The position numbers were made by a program, and so were the translations under genes. The notes beneath the pieces are model-generated. The model ran no database searches. It worked only from the letters and a program-made list of their open reading frames with translations, and was not told where the DNA came from. Of a stretch of 41,302 nucleotides of DNA, positions 1 to 7,932 are shown one piece after another. The stretch comes from Thermoplasmatales archaeon SW_10_69_26. Lineage in GTDB: Archaea > Thermoplasmatota > SW-10-69-26. How positions within the stretch are numbered: position 1 is the stretch's first letter; every line of letters begins with the position of its first letter. The stretch covers positions 1 to 41,302 of the forward strand of contig PXUB01000048.1 in NCBI GenBank assembly GCA_003009755.1, read 5' to 3'.

Positions 1-17
1 TCTCGGCTCCGCGCTTT

Positions 18-47
18 CACCGCCTGAGGCCGAGCGAGAGCTTAACC
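18..47 (-). promoter_or_regulatory. Possible leaderless promoter and start of a gene leaving the window
   Basis: On the minus strand a GTTAAG box (41-47) lies about 25 bases before a GTG at 20-18, the spacing used by clear leaderless genes in this window. If real, a gene starts here (V-K-A-R-S-R...) and runs off the left edge. Only six codons are visible, so this is weak. Confidence 0.25.
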
Positions 48-96
48 CAAGCACAGCCGGCAGTCTAGGGGGCCTCCTCCCGCGGGGAGCAGAGCC

Positions 97-700
97 TCAA
101 CCGATTGTGGCGTGCTTGCTCATCGGCAACCGATCTCGATCGGTGTCGACGACGAGCACCGTTCCCGTCGGCCCGTCGAAGAACGCCACGTCGGGGATCC
201 GGAGGCTCGATCGCTCCCCGCTCGCCTCTCCGCTGTCGTAGCACGAGACCACGGTGCATCCGTCGGCTCGAGAGGCGTCGGGCCGCCAGGTGCCGCCGGG
301 CCGTTCGAAACGAGTCCCGACAGGGCCGTCTCGTCGATGGTGCGATCCGTGAGCTTCGACCGAGATCGAGCGCCTCAGCAACGTCAGCCTGACGCGAGGA
401 GAACGTGTCCGTGCTCGGCACGCGCTCGGCCTGGGACCGTGAAACACCGTTCACGTCGTAGCTGAGCTCTGTCCCCCGACCGGGGACTCCGCTCTCCCGG
501 ATCGTCTTCTCGACTGTCGCGTCGATGCCGTCGGTCGAGTTCCCGACGGCCGGGCAAACACGGCACCGAACTCCCGCAACGCCAGACGGCCGAGCCGGAC
601 GCCGAGACCCAACGCCAAGACAGCCAGTCGCGGGCGCGTCCGCGCGCGAGAGCAACGCGCATCCGCGCAGGGACGTGCAGTGGTACCGCCGATTATCTCC
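97..700 (-). pseudogene. Decayed gene of unknown function, at least two frameshifts
   Basis: Three reading frames on the minus strand carry coding-like, GC3-biased sequence one after another. One runs about 540-358 and contains TELSYDVNGVSRSQAERV. It switches to a second frame about 359-310 (KLTDRTIDETALSGLVSN), then to a third that ends at the TGA at 97 (PDVAFFDGPTGTVLVVDTDR). Further upstream (about 690-590) another frame encodes a hydrophobic stretch (LAVLALGLGV), which could be the relic of a signal peptide or membrane segment. No frame spans the whole region. I recognise no family. It could be a real pseudogene or a gene broken by assembly indels; the housekeeping genes around it are intact, which favours decay. 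Confidence 0.5.
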
Positions 701-797
701 CTGCCAGCGTTCCCTGACCGCTTGCGGTCGATCCTTGGCGCGGCAAGACCTGATGTCCACCGGCTAGAGATGTTCTACGGGAAGGTCCCGCGGAAAC

Positions 798-805
798 CTT
801 TATGC
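798..805 (+). promoter_or_regulatory. TATA box of the transketolase operon
   Basis: CTTTATGC is centred about 29 bases before the ATG at 831, giving a leaderless or nearly leaderless transcript. Confidence 0.6.
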
Positions 806-830
806 AAGCGAGGATGGTCCAAGCGGAACG

Positions 831-1685
831 ATGGCTTCGGTTTCCCTGGCCCAGGCCCGCCGGGAGCTCGACGACGACCAGCTAGAGCAGATGGCGCGGC
901 GCGTGCGTCGCGACGTCCTCAAGATGACGCATCTGGCAGGCAGCGGCCATCCGGGCGGCTCGTTCTCGATGACCGAGCTGCTCGTCACGCTCTACACTCG
1001 CTTCCTCGACGTCGATCCCGACGACCCGGACGACCCCGAGCGCGACCGCTTCATCCTCTCGAAGGGCCACTGCTGCCCCGGGCACTACGCGCTGCTGGCC
1101 CGCATGGGCTTCTTCGACCGGGACGAGCTGTGGAACCTCCGCCGGTTCGACAGCTTCCTGCAGGGCCACGAGGACCTCAAGGTCCCCGGCTGCGACGTCT
1201 CCACCGGGTCGCTCGGCCAGGGCCTTTCCTACGCCAACGGGTGCGCGCTCGCCGCCGACCAGGACGAGCGCGACTTCCACACCTGGGTCATGCTCGGCGA
1301 CGGCGAGGTCCAGGAGGGCCAGGTCTGGGAGGCCGCGATGACGGCCGCCCACCGCAAGCTCGACAACCTCACGGCGATCGTCGACTACAACAAGATCCAG
1401 ATCGACGGCTTCGTCAACGACGTCAAGGGCGTCGAGCCGCTGGCCGCCAAGTGGCGAGCCTTCGGCTGGCACGTCATCGAGATCGACGGCCACGACCTCT
1501 CCGACATCGAGTCCGCCTACAACGAGGCCCTCGACACGGAGGGCAAGCCGACCCTGATCCTCGCGCACACGGTCAAGGGCAAGGGCGTCTCCTTCATGGA
1601 GAACAAGGCCGAGTTCCACGGCCGCGCCCTCAGCGAGGAGGAGATGGAGCAAGCGCTTCAGGAGCTCGGCGAGGAGGTGGCCTGA
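831..1685 (+). CDS. Transketolase, N-terminal (ThDP-binding) subunit
   Basis: First half of a split transketolase, the two-gene form common in archaea. It should transfer two-carbon ketol units between sugar phosphates in the cytoplasm, in the non-oxidative pentose phosphate and aromatic precursor routes. The 284 residues contain the ThDP-domain signatures: GSGHPGGSFSM near residue 37, SKGHCCPGHYA near 77, STGSLGQGLS near 121, and the diphosphate-binding GDGEVQEGQVWEA near 154 followed by DNLTAIVDYNKIQIDG. The ATG is chosen because a TATA box lies about 29 bases upstream. The stop overlaps the start of the C-terminal subunit by one base (TGATG), implying coupled translation and stoichiometric assembly. 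Substrate range cannot be read from sequence; archaea often use this pair without a complete oxidative branch. Confidence 0.95.
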   Translation: MASVSLAQARRELDDDQLEQMARRVRRDVLKMTHLAGSGHPGGSFSMTELLVTLYTRFLDVDPDDPDDPERDRFILSKGHCCPGHYALLARMGFFDRDELWNLRRFDSFLQGHEDLKVPGCDVSTGSLGQGLSYANGCALAADQDERDFHTWVMLGDGEVQEGQVWEAAMTAAHRKLDNLTAIVDYNKIQIDGFVNDVKGVEPLAAKWRAFGWHVIEIDGHDLSDIESAYNEALDTEGKPTLILAHTVKGKGVSFMENKAEFHGRALSEEEMEQALQELGEEVA

Positions 1686-2674
1686 TGGGCAAGAACCCGG
1701 TCGCCCCCGACAAGAAACGCGAGGGTGGCCAGCGCCTGCCCGAACCGATCCGCAACGGGTACGGCCACGGCCTGCTGAAGGCCGGCCGCGAACGCGAGGA
1801 GATCGTCGCCCTCGACGCCGACCTCGCCGGATCCACGCGCTCGCAGTGGTTCGGCGAGGAGTTCCCCGACCGCTTCTACCAGATGGGGATCAGCGAGCAA
1901 GACATGATGGTGACCGCCGTCGGCATGGCCTCCGCCGGCAAGCACCCGTTCGCTTCCACGTTCGCTATCTTCAGCGAGCGCGCGTTCGAGCAGGTGCGCA
2001 ACTCCGTGGCCCGCATGGACGCCAACGTCAAGATCGTCGGCAGCCACGGCGGCGTGCTCACCGGCCAGGACGGCTCCTCCGCCCAGTGCATCGAGGACCT
2101 GGCCGTCTACCGCGCGATCCCGAACATGACGGTGCTTTGCCCCAGCGACGTCGTCGAGTCCGAGGCCGCCACGCTGGCGCTCGCCGAGTACGAGGGCCCG
2201 GCCTACATGCGGACCACGCGGCGCAAGACCCCGATCCACCACGACGAGGACACGACGTTCGAGATCGGCGAGGGCGAGATCCTGCGCGAGGGCGAGGACG
2301 TCGCCCTCGTCGGCACCGGCTCGATGACCGGCCGCGCCATGCAGGCCGCCGAGCGGCTCGAGGCCAAGGGCGTCAGCGCGCTCGTGGCCAACATGCCGAC
2401 GATCAAGCCGATCGACCGCGACCTCGTCGCCGAGATCAGCCAACGCACCGGCCACGTCGTCACCTGCGAGGACCACAACGTGATCGGCGCCCTCGGCAGC
2501 GCCGTCGCCGAAGCCCTGGCCGAGACCCGGCCGGCCAAGATGGCCCGCGTCGGCATCGACGACCACTTCGGCCGCTCGGGCACCCCCGACAAGCTCTACG
2601 AGGCCTTCGGCCTCACGCCCGACCACATCGTCGAGGAAGCCGAGCGCCTGGTCGGGAACAGAGTGCGGGCGTAG
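1685..2674 (+). CDS. Transketolase, C-terminal (pyrimidine-binding) subunit
   Basis: Second half of the split transketolase, 329 residues, carrying the Pyr domain and the C-terminal domain. The Pyr domain shows YQMGISEQDMMVTAVGMA near residue 62, where the glutamate activates the ThDP aminopyrimidine ring. It also has the conserved FASTFAIF and GSHGGVLTGQDGSSAQ segments. The C-terminal domain begins around residue 190 (GEDVALVGTGSM) and ends with DHFGRSGTPDKLYEAFGL. It partners the preceding gene to form the active site at the subunit interface. The ATG overlaps the upstream stop by one base. The first 20 or so residues are charged and poorly conserved. Function is secure; whether it also acts in a DXS-like or other ketol transfer cannot be told. 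Confidence 0.95.
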   Translation: MGKNPVAPDKKREGGQRLPEPIRNGYGHGLLKAGREREEIVALDADLAGSTRSQWFGEEFPDRFYQMGISEQDMMVTAVGMASAGKHPFASTFAIFSERAFEQVRNSVARMDANVKIVGSHGGVLTGQDGSSAQCIEDLAVYRAIPNMTVLCPSDVVESEAATLALAEYEGPAYMRTTRRKTPIHHDEDTTFEIGEGEILREGEDVALVGTGSMTGRAMQAAERLEAKGVSALVANMPTIKPIDRDLVAEISQRTGHVVTCEDHNVIGALGSAVAEALAETRPAKMARVGIDDHFGRSGTPDKLYEAFGLTPDHIVEEAERLVGNRVRA

Positions 2675-2738
2675 GCGAGAGGCTTCCGAGATCCGGAGAG
2701 ACGGCCCACCATCGGGTACCTCGCGGGAGCAGATCGTC

Positions 2739-2918
2739 GTCTCCGGAGACCACGCCTGACCGCAGACACCGCTGACAGCGTGCGAACTGCCAGCATCGCT
2801 GGTTCGGCCCCATCGCGCGGCCCGATGCTGGCGGAAGGACGGACCGGCAACCACCGATCGGTCCCTCCGAACTCCGAGCATCCTTGACCGGCGCAGACGC
2901 GCGGTCGGATGCTCGGAG
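2739..2918. repeat. Cluster of dyad-symmetric sequences after transketolase
   Basis: The stretch 2675-2943 has no gene I can support but is rich in palindromes: GTCTCCGGAGAC (2739-2750), a 10-base inverted pair GCCAGCATCG/CGATGCTGGC (2789-2798 and 2823-2832), ACCGATCGGT (2853-2862), and a 12-base pair CTCCGAGCATCC/GGATGCTCGGAG (2872-2883 and 2907-2918, 23-base loop). They could be terminators or hairpins, or operator sites; the sequence does not say which. Confidence 0.5.
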
Positions 2919-2943
2919 GAAACGGGAGAACGCCTCGCCATCG

Positions 2944-3085
2944 GAGACTTCGGGGGACAGCGGCGAGACGATCGAGGCGTTCGTCGGGGTGGCCCGCCGA
3001 CGGGCTCGCTTCGGAGCTGTGCGCCGACCACTCCGTCATCGAGGTGCCCGCCGTCCAGGGGGCCTACGTCGCCGAGCGCTGCTGA
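2944..3085 (+). pseudogene. Coding remnant, frameshifted gene end
   Basis: Two adjacent frames on the plus strand look coding. The first reads GDSGETIEAFVGVA from about 2944. The second reads ADGLASELCADHSVIEVPAV and ends at the TGA at 3083-3085, with nearly all third positions G or C. A single frameshift near 2995 would join them. No start codon or promoter is evident. The 3' end overlaps the end of the convergent gene at 3064-3417. I do not recognise the protein; it is probably the last part of a decayed gene. Confidence 0.4.
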
Positions 3086-3417
3086 CCCTGCAGGAACCGT
3101 TCCAGCTTCAGGCCTTCCCGGATGTCTTCTTGCATGCCTTCGGGGCCCTGCATCGTGAACTCGATCGGTTCCCCGGTGCCGGAGAGCGCCAGCTCGTAGT
3201 CGGCCATCGGGCAGCAGCGACGCTCGTTGCGGATGAACGAGGTGACCATCGCCAGCGTCTCGTGGTCGCCGGGGAACGTGAACCGGTAGCCGCCCTCGAC
3301 CGGGTCGGCGGCTTCGAGCCGCTCCATCATGGCGATCACGTTCGGCTTGCGCTGCTCGAGCTCTTCCTCACTCAGACCGCAGTAGTCCGGGATCGCGACG
3401 TCGATGTCTTTCGTCAT
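3064..3417 (-). CDS. Small Cys-Cys motif protein, function unknown
   Basis: A 117-residue cytoplasmic protein with no membrane segment. The central motif FIRNERRCCPMADYEL (about residues 61-76) followed by a predicted strand and the end GPEGMQEDIREGLKLERFL resembles small proteins found alone or beside heavy-metal (MerR/ArsR-type) genes in bacteria and archaea. That resemblance is from memory and weak, and no metal gene is adjacent here. The vicinal cysteines could bind a metal or a redox partner; this is inference. A weak CTTCAAGG box about 28 bases before the ATG suggests its own leaderless promoter. The stop lies inside the coding remnant that converges on it. Confidence 0.7.
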   Translation of the reverse strand: MTKDIDVAIPDYCGLSEEELEQRKPNVIAMMERLEAADPVEGGYRFTFPGDHETLAMVTSFIRNERRCCPMADYELALSGTGEPIEFTMQGPEGMQEDIREGLKLERFLQGQQRSAT

Positions 3418-3478
3418 GCAACTCCAGATGCGGCTCCCTCACCCTTGAAGCCGGCGGTGAAACAGCCTGAAGCGGGTC

Positions 3479-4852
3479 TCACTCGAGCGCGAGCACGTCG
3501 ATCCCGTCGTAGCGGTCGCCGACGAACACGTACCCGTTGTAGTACCAGGAGTCCATCGAGTCCTTGCCCGTCCAGCGGTCCTGGATGTAGGGGTCCTCGG
3601 GGTTCGTGAAGTCGATCAGCATCGTGCCGCCGGTGTAGAACGTCATCACGAGCTGGTCGCGGTCGGCGTCGGGGATCATGCGCCCGATGTGGCCGGTGCA
3701 CTCGCCGGGCCGCTGTTCCTCGGTCACGTGGGTGCTGGGCGAGATCCAGCTCAACAGCTCGGGGTTCTCCTCGTCGCTGATGTCGTAGAACCACACGTTG
3801 GCGAAGGGTCCGGAGGCGCGAGCGTCTCCAGCGTCGACGTGGGCATCGCACACGGGCGCGGCCCCACCGCCGGTCTCGTCGGCGACGGCCATGACCGAGG
3901 CGTCCTCGTTGACGACGACCCAGTGGCTGACGGTGGCCAGGATCGGCAGGCCCGGCGCCGGCTGTTGGTTGTGCGGCATCGGGGAGGTCGAGACGACCTC
4001 GGGGTCGAGCGGGTCCTCGATGTCCCAGATCTGCGTGGCGTCGACGCCCGCGCAGTAGGCCCGCTGCTTGTCCTCGGTCATGTGGAAGCTGATCGCGTGG
4101 CACCCGTAGCCGTTGACCCAGTCGCCGACGACCTCGGGGTTCCGCGGGTCGGAGAGGTCGATGAACTCGGTCTTGCCGCCCTCCTCGGTCGCCGGGTTGT
4201 AAGCGTAGCCGGGGTAGCCGCCCTCGCTGTTGGCGTTGTAGATGTAGGGCGTGCCGGGCGGGTTGGCGAGCGTGTGGCCGGGGGCGTCGACCTCGATCGT
4301 GGACAGCAGGCGCGGGTCCTCGGGGTCGGTGATGTCCCAGACCGGGTACTCGCCGGACGAGCTGGCGATCACCGTGACGAGCGTCCCGTCCGTGTAGGGG
4401 ATGATGAGGGATTGGCGACCGTTGACACCCGTGTCGAACGTGGTCAGGACCTCGGGGCTCGTGGGGTCGCTGACGTCGAAGATCTCGCCGTCGGGGTTGA
4501 CGGCCAGGCTGCCGAAGATGGCGAACCCGTCGCCGGCCCAGCCCTCGCCCTGCTGGGAGAGGTGCTCGAAGCCCTCGACCTCGTCGGGCAGCTCCCGCTC
4601 GTCGATCGGTTGCCACCACTCGGGCGCGTCCTCGGGGACGTGGGTCAAGGTCGGCTGGTCGAAGTCGGGGTGCGGCGCCAGCTGCGGATCCGACCACAGG
4701 GCTTGCTCGCTGGGCGGTGCCAGCACCTCCTCGACTGCCCCCGTGTCGGGCGTCTGGGCGGACTGTGTGTCGACCTCGTCTCGAGCGGTACCGATGCATC
4801 CTGCAACCGCCGCCAGGGCAGCCAGCAGGACGATCCATCTTCCCCGTCGCAT
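3479..4852 (-). CDS. LVIVD-repeat lipoprotein, probable surface beta-propeller
   Basis: A 457-residue exported protein. The N-terminus has an Arg-rich start, a hydrophobic segment and the lipobox AVAGC with Cys19, so it should be lipid-anchored outside the cell. From about residue 110 to the end it consists of repeated units with the phrase D(I/L)(S/T)DP.(N/D)P.(V/L), as in FDVSDPTSPEVLTTFDTG, WDITDPEDPRLLSTIEV and IDLSDPRNPEVVGDW. This is the LVIVD repeat type, expected to fold into a beta-propeller. Residues 20-110 are a variable linker. A CTTATCC box (minus strand, 4876-4884) about 27 bases before the ATG marks a leaderless promoter. Ligand unknown. Confidence 0.85.
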   Translation of the reverse strand: MRRGRWIVLLAALAAVAGCIGTARDEVDTQSAQTPDTGAVEEVLAPPSEQALWSDPQLAPHPDFDQPTLTHVPEDAPEWWQPIDERELPDEVEGFEHLSQQGEGWAGDGFAIFGSLAVNPDGEIFDVSDPTSPEVLTTFDTGVNGRQSLIIPYTDGTLVTVIASSSGEYPVWDITDPEDPRLLSTIEVDAPGHTLANPPGTPYIYNANSEGGYPGYAYNPATEEGGKTEFIDLSDPRNPEVVGDWVNGYGCHAISFHMTEDKQRAYCAGVDATQIWDIEDPLDPEVVSTSPMPHNQQPAPGLPILATVSHWVVVNEDASVMAVADETGGGAAPVCDAHVDAGDARASGPFANVWFYDISDEENPELLSWISPSTHVTEEQRPGECTGHIGRMIPDADRDQLVMTFYTGGTMLIDFTNPEDPYIQDRWTGKDSMDSWYYNGYVFVGDRYDGIDVLALE

Positions 4853-4875
4853 GCGAGGGAAGGCGCCGGCTGGAC

Positions 4876-4884
4876 GGATAAGGG
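4876..4884 (-). promoter_or_regulatory. TATA box of the LVIVD lipoprotein
   Basis: CCCTTATCC on the minus strand is centred 27-28 bases before the ATG at 4852. Confidence 0.6.
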
Positions 4885-4910
4885 TTCTTGGCCGCGCCTA
4901 TGTCAGGCGC

Positions 4911-6239
4911 TCAGTTCTCCAGCGCCTCGCGCAACGTTTCGCGTGTCTCTTTCGGGTCGGCTCGCCCTTGCGTGGCTTGCATGACCTGCCCGACGAGGTA
5001 GTTGACGGCGCCCTCCTCGCCGGCCTCGTAGTCGTCGACCGCGCCCGGGTTGGCCTCGATCGCTTCCTCGACGGCGGCCTCGAGGTCGACGCCGCCGTCG
5101 CGCTCGGCGGCCAGCTGATCGCCGATGGCCTCGCCGTCGAGGTGGGCGCGCAACAGACGCGTGAACACGTGCTTGGTGATCTCGTCTGCGTGCCAGGCGA
5201 GGGCCAGCTCCGCGACCGTGTCCCGGCGGGCGGGGCTCTCGGCCAGCCTCGTGTCGCGGTAGTCGAGCTCGCCCCGCAACCGGTGCAGCACGACGTCGAC
5301 CGCCATCCCGTCGTCGGTGCGCTCTCGGAGCTCGGCGAACAACTCCTCGAGTTCAGGCTCCTCGAGCAGAGCCAGAGCCTCGCCGAGCTCGACGTCGACC
5401 TCGGCCCGCAGCTCGCGCACCCTGGAGGGCACGTCGGCCGGCGGATCCAGACGCTGGGCGGGCGCGGAGAGATCGATGGGGCGCAGGTCGGGCTCGTCCA
5501 TGTAGCGGTAGTCGCCGACGGTCTCCTTCTCCCGGCTGGGCTGGGTCGTGTGCTTGGCCTCGTCGTAGTGGCGGGTGCTCATGCCGACCTCGCGACCGGC
5601 GTCCCGTTCGCGGCGTTGGCGGTCGATCTCGAACCTGGCGGCGCGCGCGGCGTTGCGGGCGCCGACGACGTTCTTGACCTCGACGCGGTCCCCGCCATCG
5701 GTGGAGACGTTGACGTCGGCCTTCAGCTCGGCCTCGGGCCGGGCCACGCCGGCTCGCTCCAAGGCTAGCCGGAGCACGCGGAACCACGTCGTCACCTCCT
5801 CGGGCGAGGACAGGTCCGGCTCGGTGACGATCTCGACCAGCGGCCGCCCCGAGCGGTTCAGGTCGACGGTGCCCTCGCCTGGATCGAAGGCGCCGGGGTC
5901 CTCCTCGAGGTGGACCTCGCGGATGCCGACCTCCCAAAACGAGCCCTCGCGCCCGACCGGCGTCGTCGTGCGCTGGTAGTTGTTCGGCAGATCCGGGTAG
6001 ACGTAGTGCTTGCGCAGCACCGTCGACCGCTCCTCCCGATGACAGTCGAGCACGCGGGCCGCCTGGACCGCCAGCTCGACGGCCCGCTCGTTGACGCCGC
6101 GGGGACGAGCCCCGGGTTGCCCGGTGCAGGTCGGGCACACGTGCGCGTTCGGCCGCTGGGCCTCGCCGGCCGGGCACCGGCAGTACAGCTTGGCTGCGGT
6201 GTCGAGGGGGACGTGCACCTCGAGCCCGATCCGGGTCAC
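4911..6239 (-). CDS. gatB: Asp-tRNA(Asn)/Glu-tRNA(Gln) amidotransferase subunit B
   Basis: tRNA-binding kinase/transamidase subunit of GatCAB. It activates the side chain of mischarged Asp-tRNA(Asn) or Glu-tRNA(Gln) with ATP and accepts ammonia from GatA. The 442 residues open with IGLEVHVPLDTAAKLYCRC and have the zinc-type cysteines C20, C22, C35 and C38 (CPTC). DLNRSGRPLVEIVTEPD and ADVNVSTDGG belong to the catalytic cradle, YRYMDEPDLRPI closes it, and the C-terminal YqeY-like tail (YLVGQVMQATQGRADP) binds the tRNA elbow. The GTG start at 6239 overlaps the gatA stop by four bases (GTGA) and matches the family N-terminus; the open frame upstream of it is only the shadow of gatA. It is slightly shorter than typical bacterial GatB. 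Confidence 0.95.
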   Translation of the reverse strand: MTRIGLEVHVPLDTAAKLYCRCPAGEAQRPNAHVCPTCTGQPGARPRGVNERAVELAVQAARVLDCHREERSTVLRKHYVYPDLPNNYQRTTTPVGREGSFWEVGIREVHLEEDPGAFDPGEGTVDLNRSGRPLVEIVTEPDLSSPEEVTTWFRVLRLALERAGVARPEAELKADVNVSTDGGDRVEVKNVVGARNAARAARFEIDRQRRERDAGREVGMSTRHYDEAKHTTQPSREKETVGDYRYMDEPDLRPIDLSAPAQRLDPPADVPSRVRELRAEVDVELGEALALLEEPELEELFAELRERTDDGMAVDVVLHRLRGELDYRDTRLAESPARRDTVAELALAWHADEITKHVFTRLLRAHLDGEAIGDQLAAERDGGVDLEAAVEEAIEANPGAVDDYEAGEEGAVNYLVGQVMQATQGRADPKETRETLREALEN

Positions 6240-7531
6240 GCGCTTGCCTCCTCGTGCAGGCTCATCGCCTCGAGCACGCGCGCATCCTCGCCGCTTGGAG
6301 CGGTGATCTGCAGCCCGACGGGGCCGCCCGGCAGCGGCTCGGTCGGCACGGTACCGGCCGGCAGCCCGGCCAGGTTGGCGTGCACGGTGAGCACGTCGGC
6401 GGCGCTCTCCTCCAGCGGCGAGGGATCTTGGCCGCGCTCGGGCGGCACGGTCGGCATCGTGGGCGTGAGCACGAGATCGACGTCGGCGAACAGCCCCTGC
6501 CAGTCGCGGACGAGGCGGTGGCGGGCCCCGCGGGCGCGGTCGTACCAGGCCGAGCGGTTCTCGCGGGCCGTGATGAACGTGCCCAGCAGGATGCGGCGTT
6601 TCACCTCGCGCCCGAGATCGCGGCGGCTGGCCTGACCGGGGGTGCCGAACACGGTGCCGTCGAACTTGTGCATCGCGCTGGCGAACTCGGCATAGCAGGT
6701 CACGTAGTAGGCCGACAGCGCGCGCTGGCTGTCGGGCATCGCGATCTCGCGCACGTCGGAGACCTCGTCCCTCAGTCGGTCGACGGCCGCCTGGAAGCGC
6801 TCGCGCACGCCCTCGGAGACCGCCTCGGGCAGCTCGTCGGGTACGCCGAGCCTGGCGTCCCTCAGGTCCGGTGACCTGACCCGCTCGAGGGCGGGCTCGG
6901 GTTCGTCCTCGATCGTGGTCGGGTCCTCGGGGTCGGGGCCGGCGATCGCATCGTACAGGCGGGCGAGCCCCTCCGTGGTGGCGGCCATCGGGCCGGGCTG
7001 GTCGAGGCTCATCGCCAGGTCCACCAACCCCCATCGCGACATCCGACCGCGCGTCGGCTTGAGGCCGGCGACCCCGCAGTAGGCGGCCGGGCAGCGGACC
7101 GAGCCGCCCGTGTCCGTGCCCAGCGCGAGGTCGACGTGACCGGCCGCGAGGGCGGCGGCGCACCCGCTGCTGGACCCGCCCGGGACGGTGCCGGGCTGGG
7201 CCGGGTTGTCGGTGGCGCCGTAGGCCGACCGCTCGCCGCGGGACCCGCAGGCGAACTCGTCCATGTTCGCCTTCGAGACGATCGCGGCCCCGGCCCGCCC
7301 GGCCCGCTCGACGACCGTGGCCGTGAAGGGCGCCTGGTGGTCGGCCAGGATCCGGGAGGCGCAGGTCAGCGGCTGGCCGGCCAGGGCCAGGTTGTCCTTG
7401 ACGGCGAGGCTGTGCCCGGTCAGCGGGCCTTCCTCGGCGTCGACGATCGGCTCGTCGAACACGGTCACGTGGGCTGTGGGTCGATCCTCGCCGATGGCCG
7501 CAAGCGCCTGCTCGCCGGCGGCCCGGCTCAC
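6236..7531 (-). CDS. gatA: Asp-tRNA(Asn)/Glu-tRNA(Gln) amidotransferase subunit A
   Basis: Glutamine amidohydrolase subunit of GatCAB, supplying ammonia to GatB. It belongs to the amidase-signature family, 431 residues. The Ser-cisSer-Lys triad is visible as Lys45 (LAVKDN), Ser120 (PGGSSSG) and Ser144 (GTDTGGSVR). Their spacing (75 and 24 residues) equals that of the K79/S154/S178 triad described for the staphylococcal enzyme. The GTG start overlaps the gatC stop (GTGA, 7528-7531), and its own stop overlaps the gatB start the same way, so the three subunits are translationally coupled. All catalytic positions are present and I see nothing odd in it. Confidence 0.95.
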   Translation of the reverse strand: MSRAAGEQALAAIGEDRPTAHVTVFDEPIVDAEEGPLTGHSLAVKDNLALAGQPLTCASRILADHQAPFTATVVERAGRAGAAIVSKANMDEFACGSRGERSAYGATDNPAQPGTVPGGSSSGCAAALAAGHVDLALGTDTGGSVRCPAAYCGVAGLKPTRGRMSRWGLVDLAMSLDQPGPMAATTEGLARLYDAIAGPDPEDPTTIEDEPEPALERVRSPDLRDARLGVPDELPEAVSEGVRERFQAAVDRLRDEVSDVREIAMPDSQRALSAYYVTCYAEFASAMHKFDGTVFGTPGQASRRDLGREVKRRILLGTFITARENRSAWYDRARGARHRLVRDWQGLFADVDLVLTPTMPTVPPERGQDPSPLEESAADVLTVHANLAGLPAGTVPTEPLPGGPVGLQITAPSGEDARVLEAMSLHEEASA

Positions 7532-7800
7532 GGGTGAAGCGACCTCCCGTCGCGGTCGGGGAAGGCCCGCACGATCGCCTCGATGCCATCCTCGGGCCAG
7601 GGCTCGGGCTCGTCGGCGAACGTGCGCACCGGCGCCGGGGCCTGGGTCTCGTCGCCGAGGTCCTCGAGCTGGAAGGCCGACAGGACCTCTCGGCAGGCCT
7701 GGGCCATCTGCTCGCGCTCGTCCTCGTCGAGCTCGAGGTTCGCCAGCTCGGCCAGGTGGTCGACGTCCAGCGAGCCGGGGTCGGTCTCGTCTGCGGGCAC
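7528..7800 (-). CDS. gatC: Asp-tRNA(Asn)/Glu-tRNA(Gln) amidotransferase subunit C
   Basis: Small belt subunit that wraps GatA and GatB together, 90 residues. The N-terminal helices (LDVDHLAELANLELDEDE, then QACREVLSAFQLEDL) match the GatC pattern of a DHLAxLAxLxL helix. The C-terminal half is the extended segment ending in VRAFPDRDG. An in-frame ATG further upstream would put the start beyond the promoter and into the divergent tRNA region. The GTG at 7800 sits 28 bases from the palindromic TATA-like element and gives the family-typical length, so it is preferred. It is first in the gatC-gatA-gatB operon and diverges from tRNA-Asn, the likely substrate tRNA. Confidence 0.88.
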   Translation of the reverse strand: MPADETDPGSLDVDHLAELANLELDEDEREQMAQACREVLSAFQLEDLGDETQAPAPVRTFADEPEPWPEDGIEAIVRAFPDRDGRSLHP

Positions 7801-7823
7801 CAACGGGTGAGAAAGGATGACGG

Positions 7824-7833
7824 TTCTTAAGGA
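7824..7833. promoter_or_regulatory. Palindromic TATA-like element shared by gatCAB and tRNA-Asn
   Basis: TTCTTAAGGA, with the perfect core CTTAAG at 7826-7831, lies midway between the gatC GTG at 7800 (28.5 bases) and the tRNA-Asn 5' end at 7858 (29.5 bases). Both distances fit archaeal TATA-to-start spacing, so one box may serve both directions. Confidence 0.55.
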
Positions 7834-7857
7834 CCGGGCCGCGTGGTAGCCCATCGA

Positions 7858-7929
7858 GGCCCTGTAGTCTAATTGGTAGGATACGGCGCTGTTAACGCCG
7901 TGGTGCTGGTTCGAGTCCAGCCGGGGCCG
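7858..7929 (+). tRNA. tRNA-Asn (anticodon GTT)
   Basis: A full cloverleaf of 72 nt. The acceptor GGCCCTG (7858-7864) pairs with CGGGGCC (7922-7928) with one wobble. The anticodon stem CGGCG/CGCCG closes the loop CTGTTAA (anticodon GTT, Asn). The T arm is GCTGG-TTCGAGT-CCAGC, and the discriminator is G7929. No intron is present and no CCA is encoded. It sits head-to-head with gatCAB, whose enzyme could make its aminoacylated form from Asp-tRNA(Asn). Confidence 0.95.
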
Positions 7930-7932
7930 TTG

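Noticed and set aside
3414-4838. Alternative 474-codon minus-strand frame overlapping the LVIVD lipoprotein
   Set aside because: Arg/Gly-rich, no lipobox or repeats; the lipoprotein frame has a lipobox, repeats and a correctly placed TATA box.
4911-7589. A single 892-codon frame that could be read as a long gatB fusion
   Set aside because: Only the last 442 codons are GatB; the rest is an out-of-frame reading of gatA, which is intact in its own frame with the full catalytic triad.
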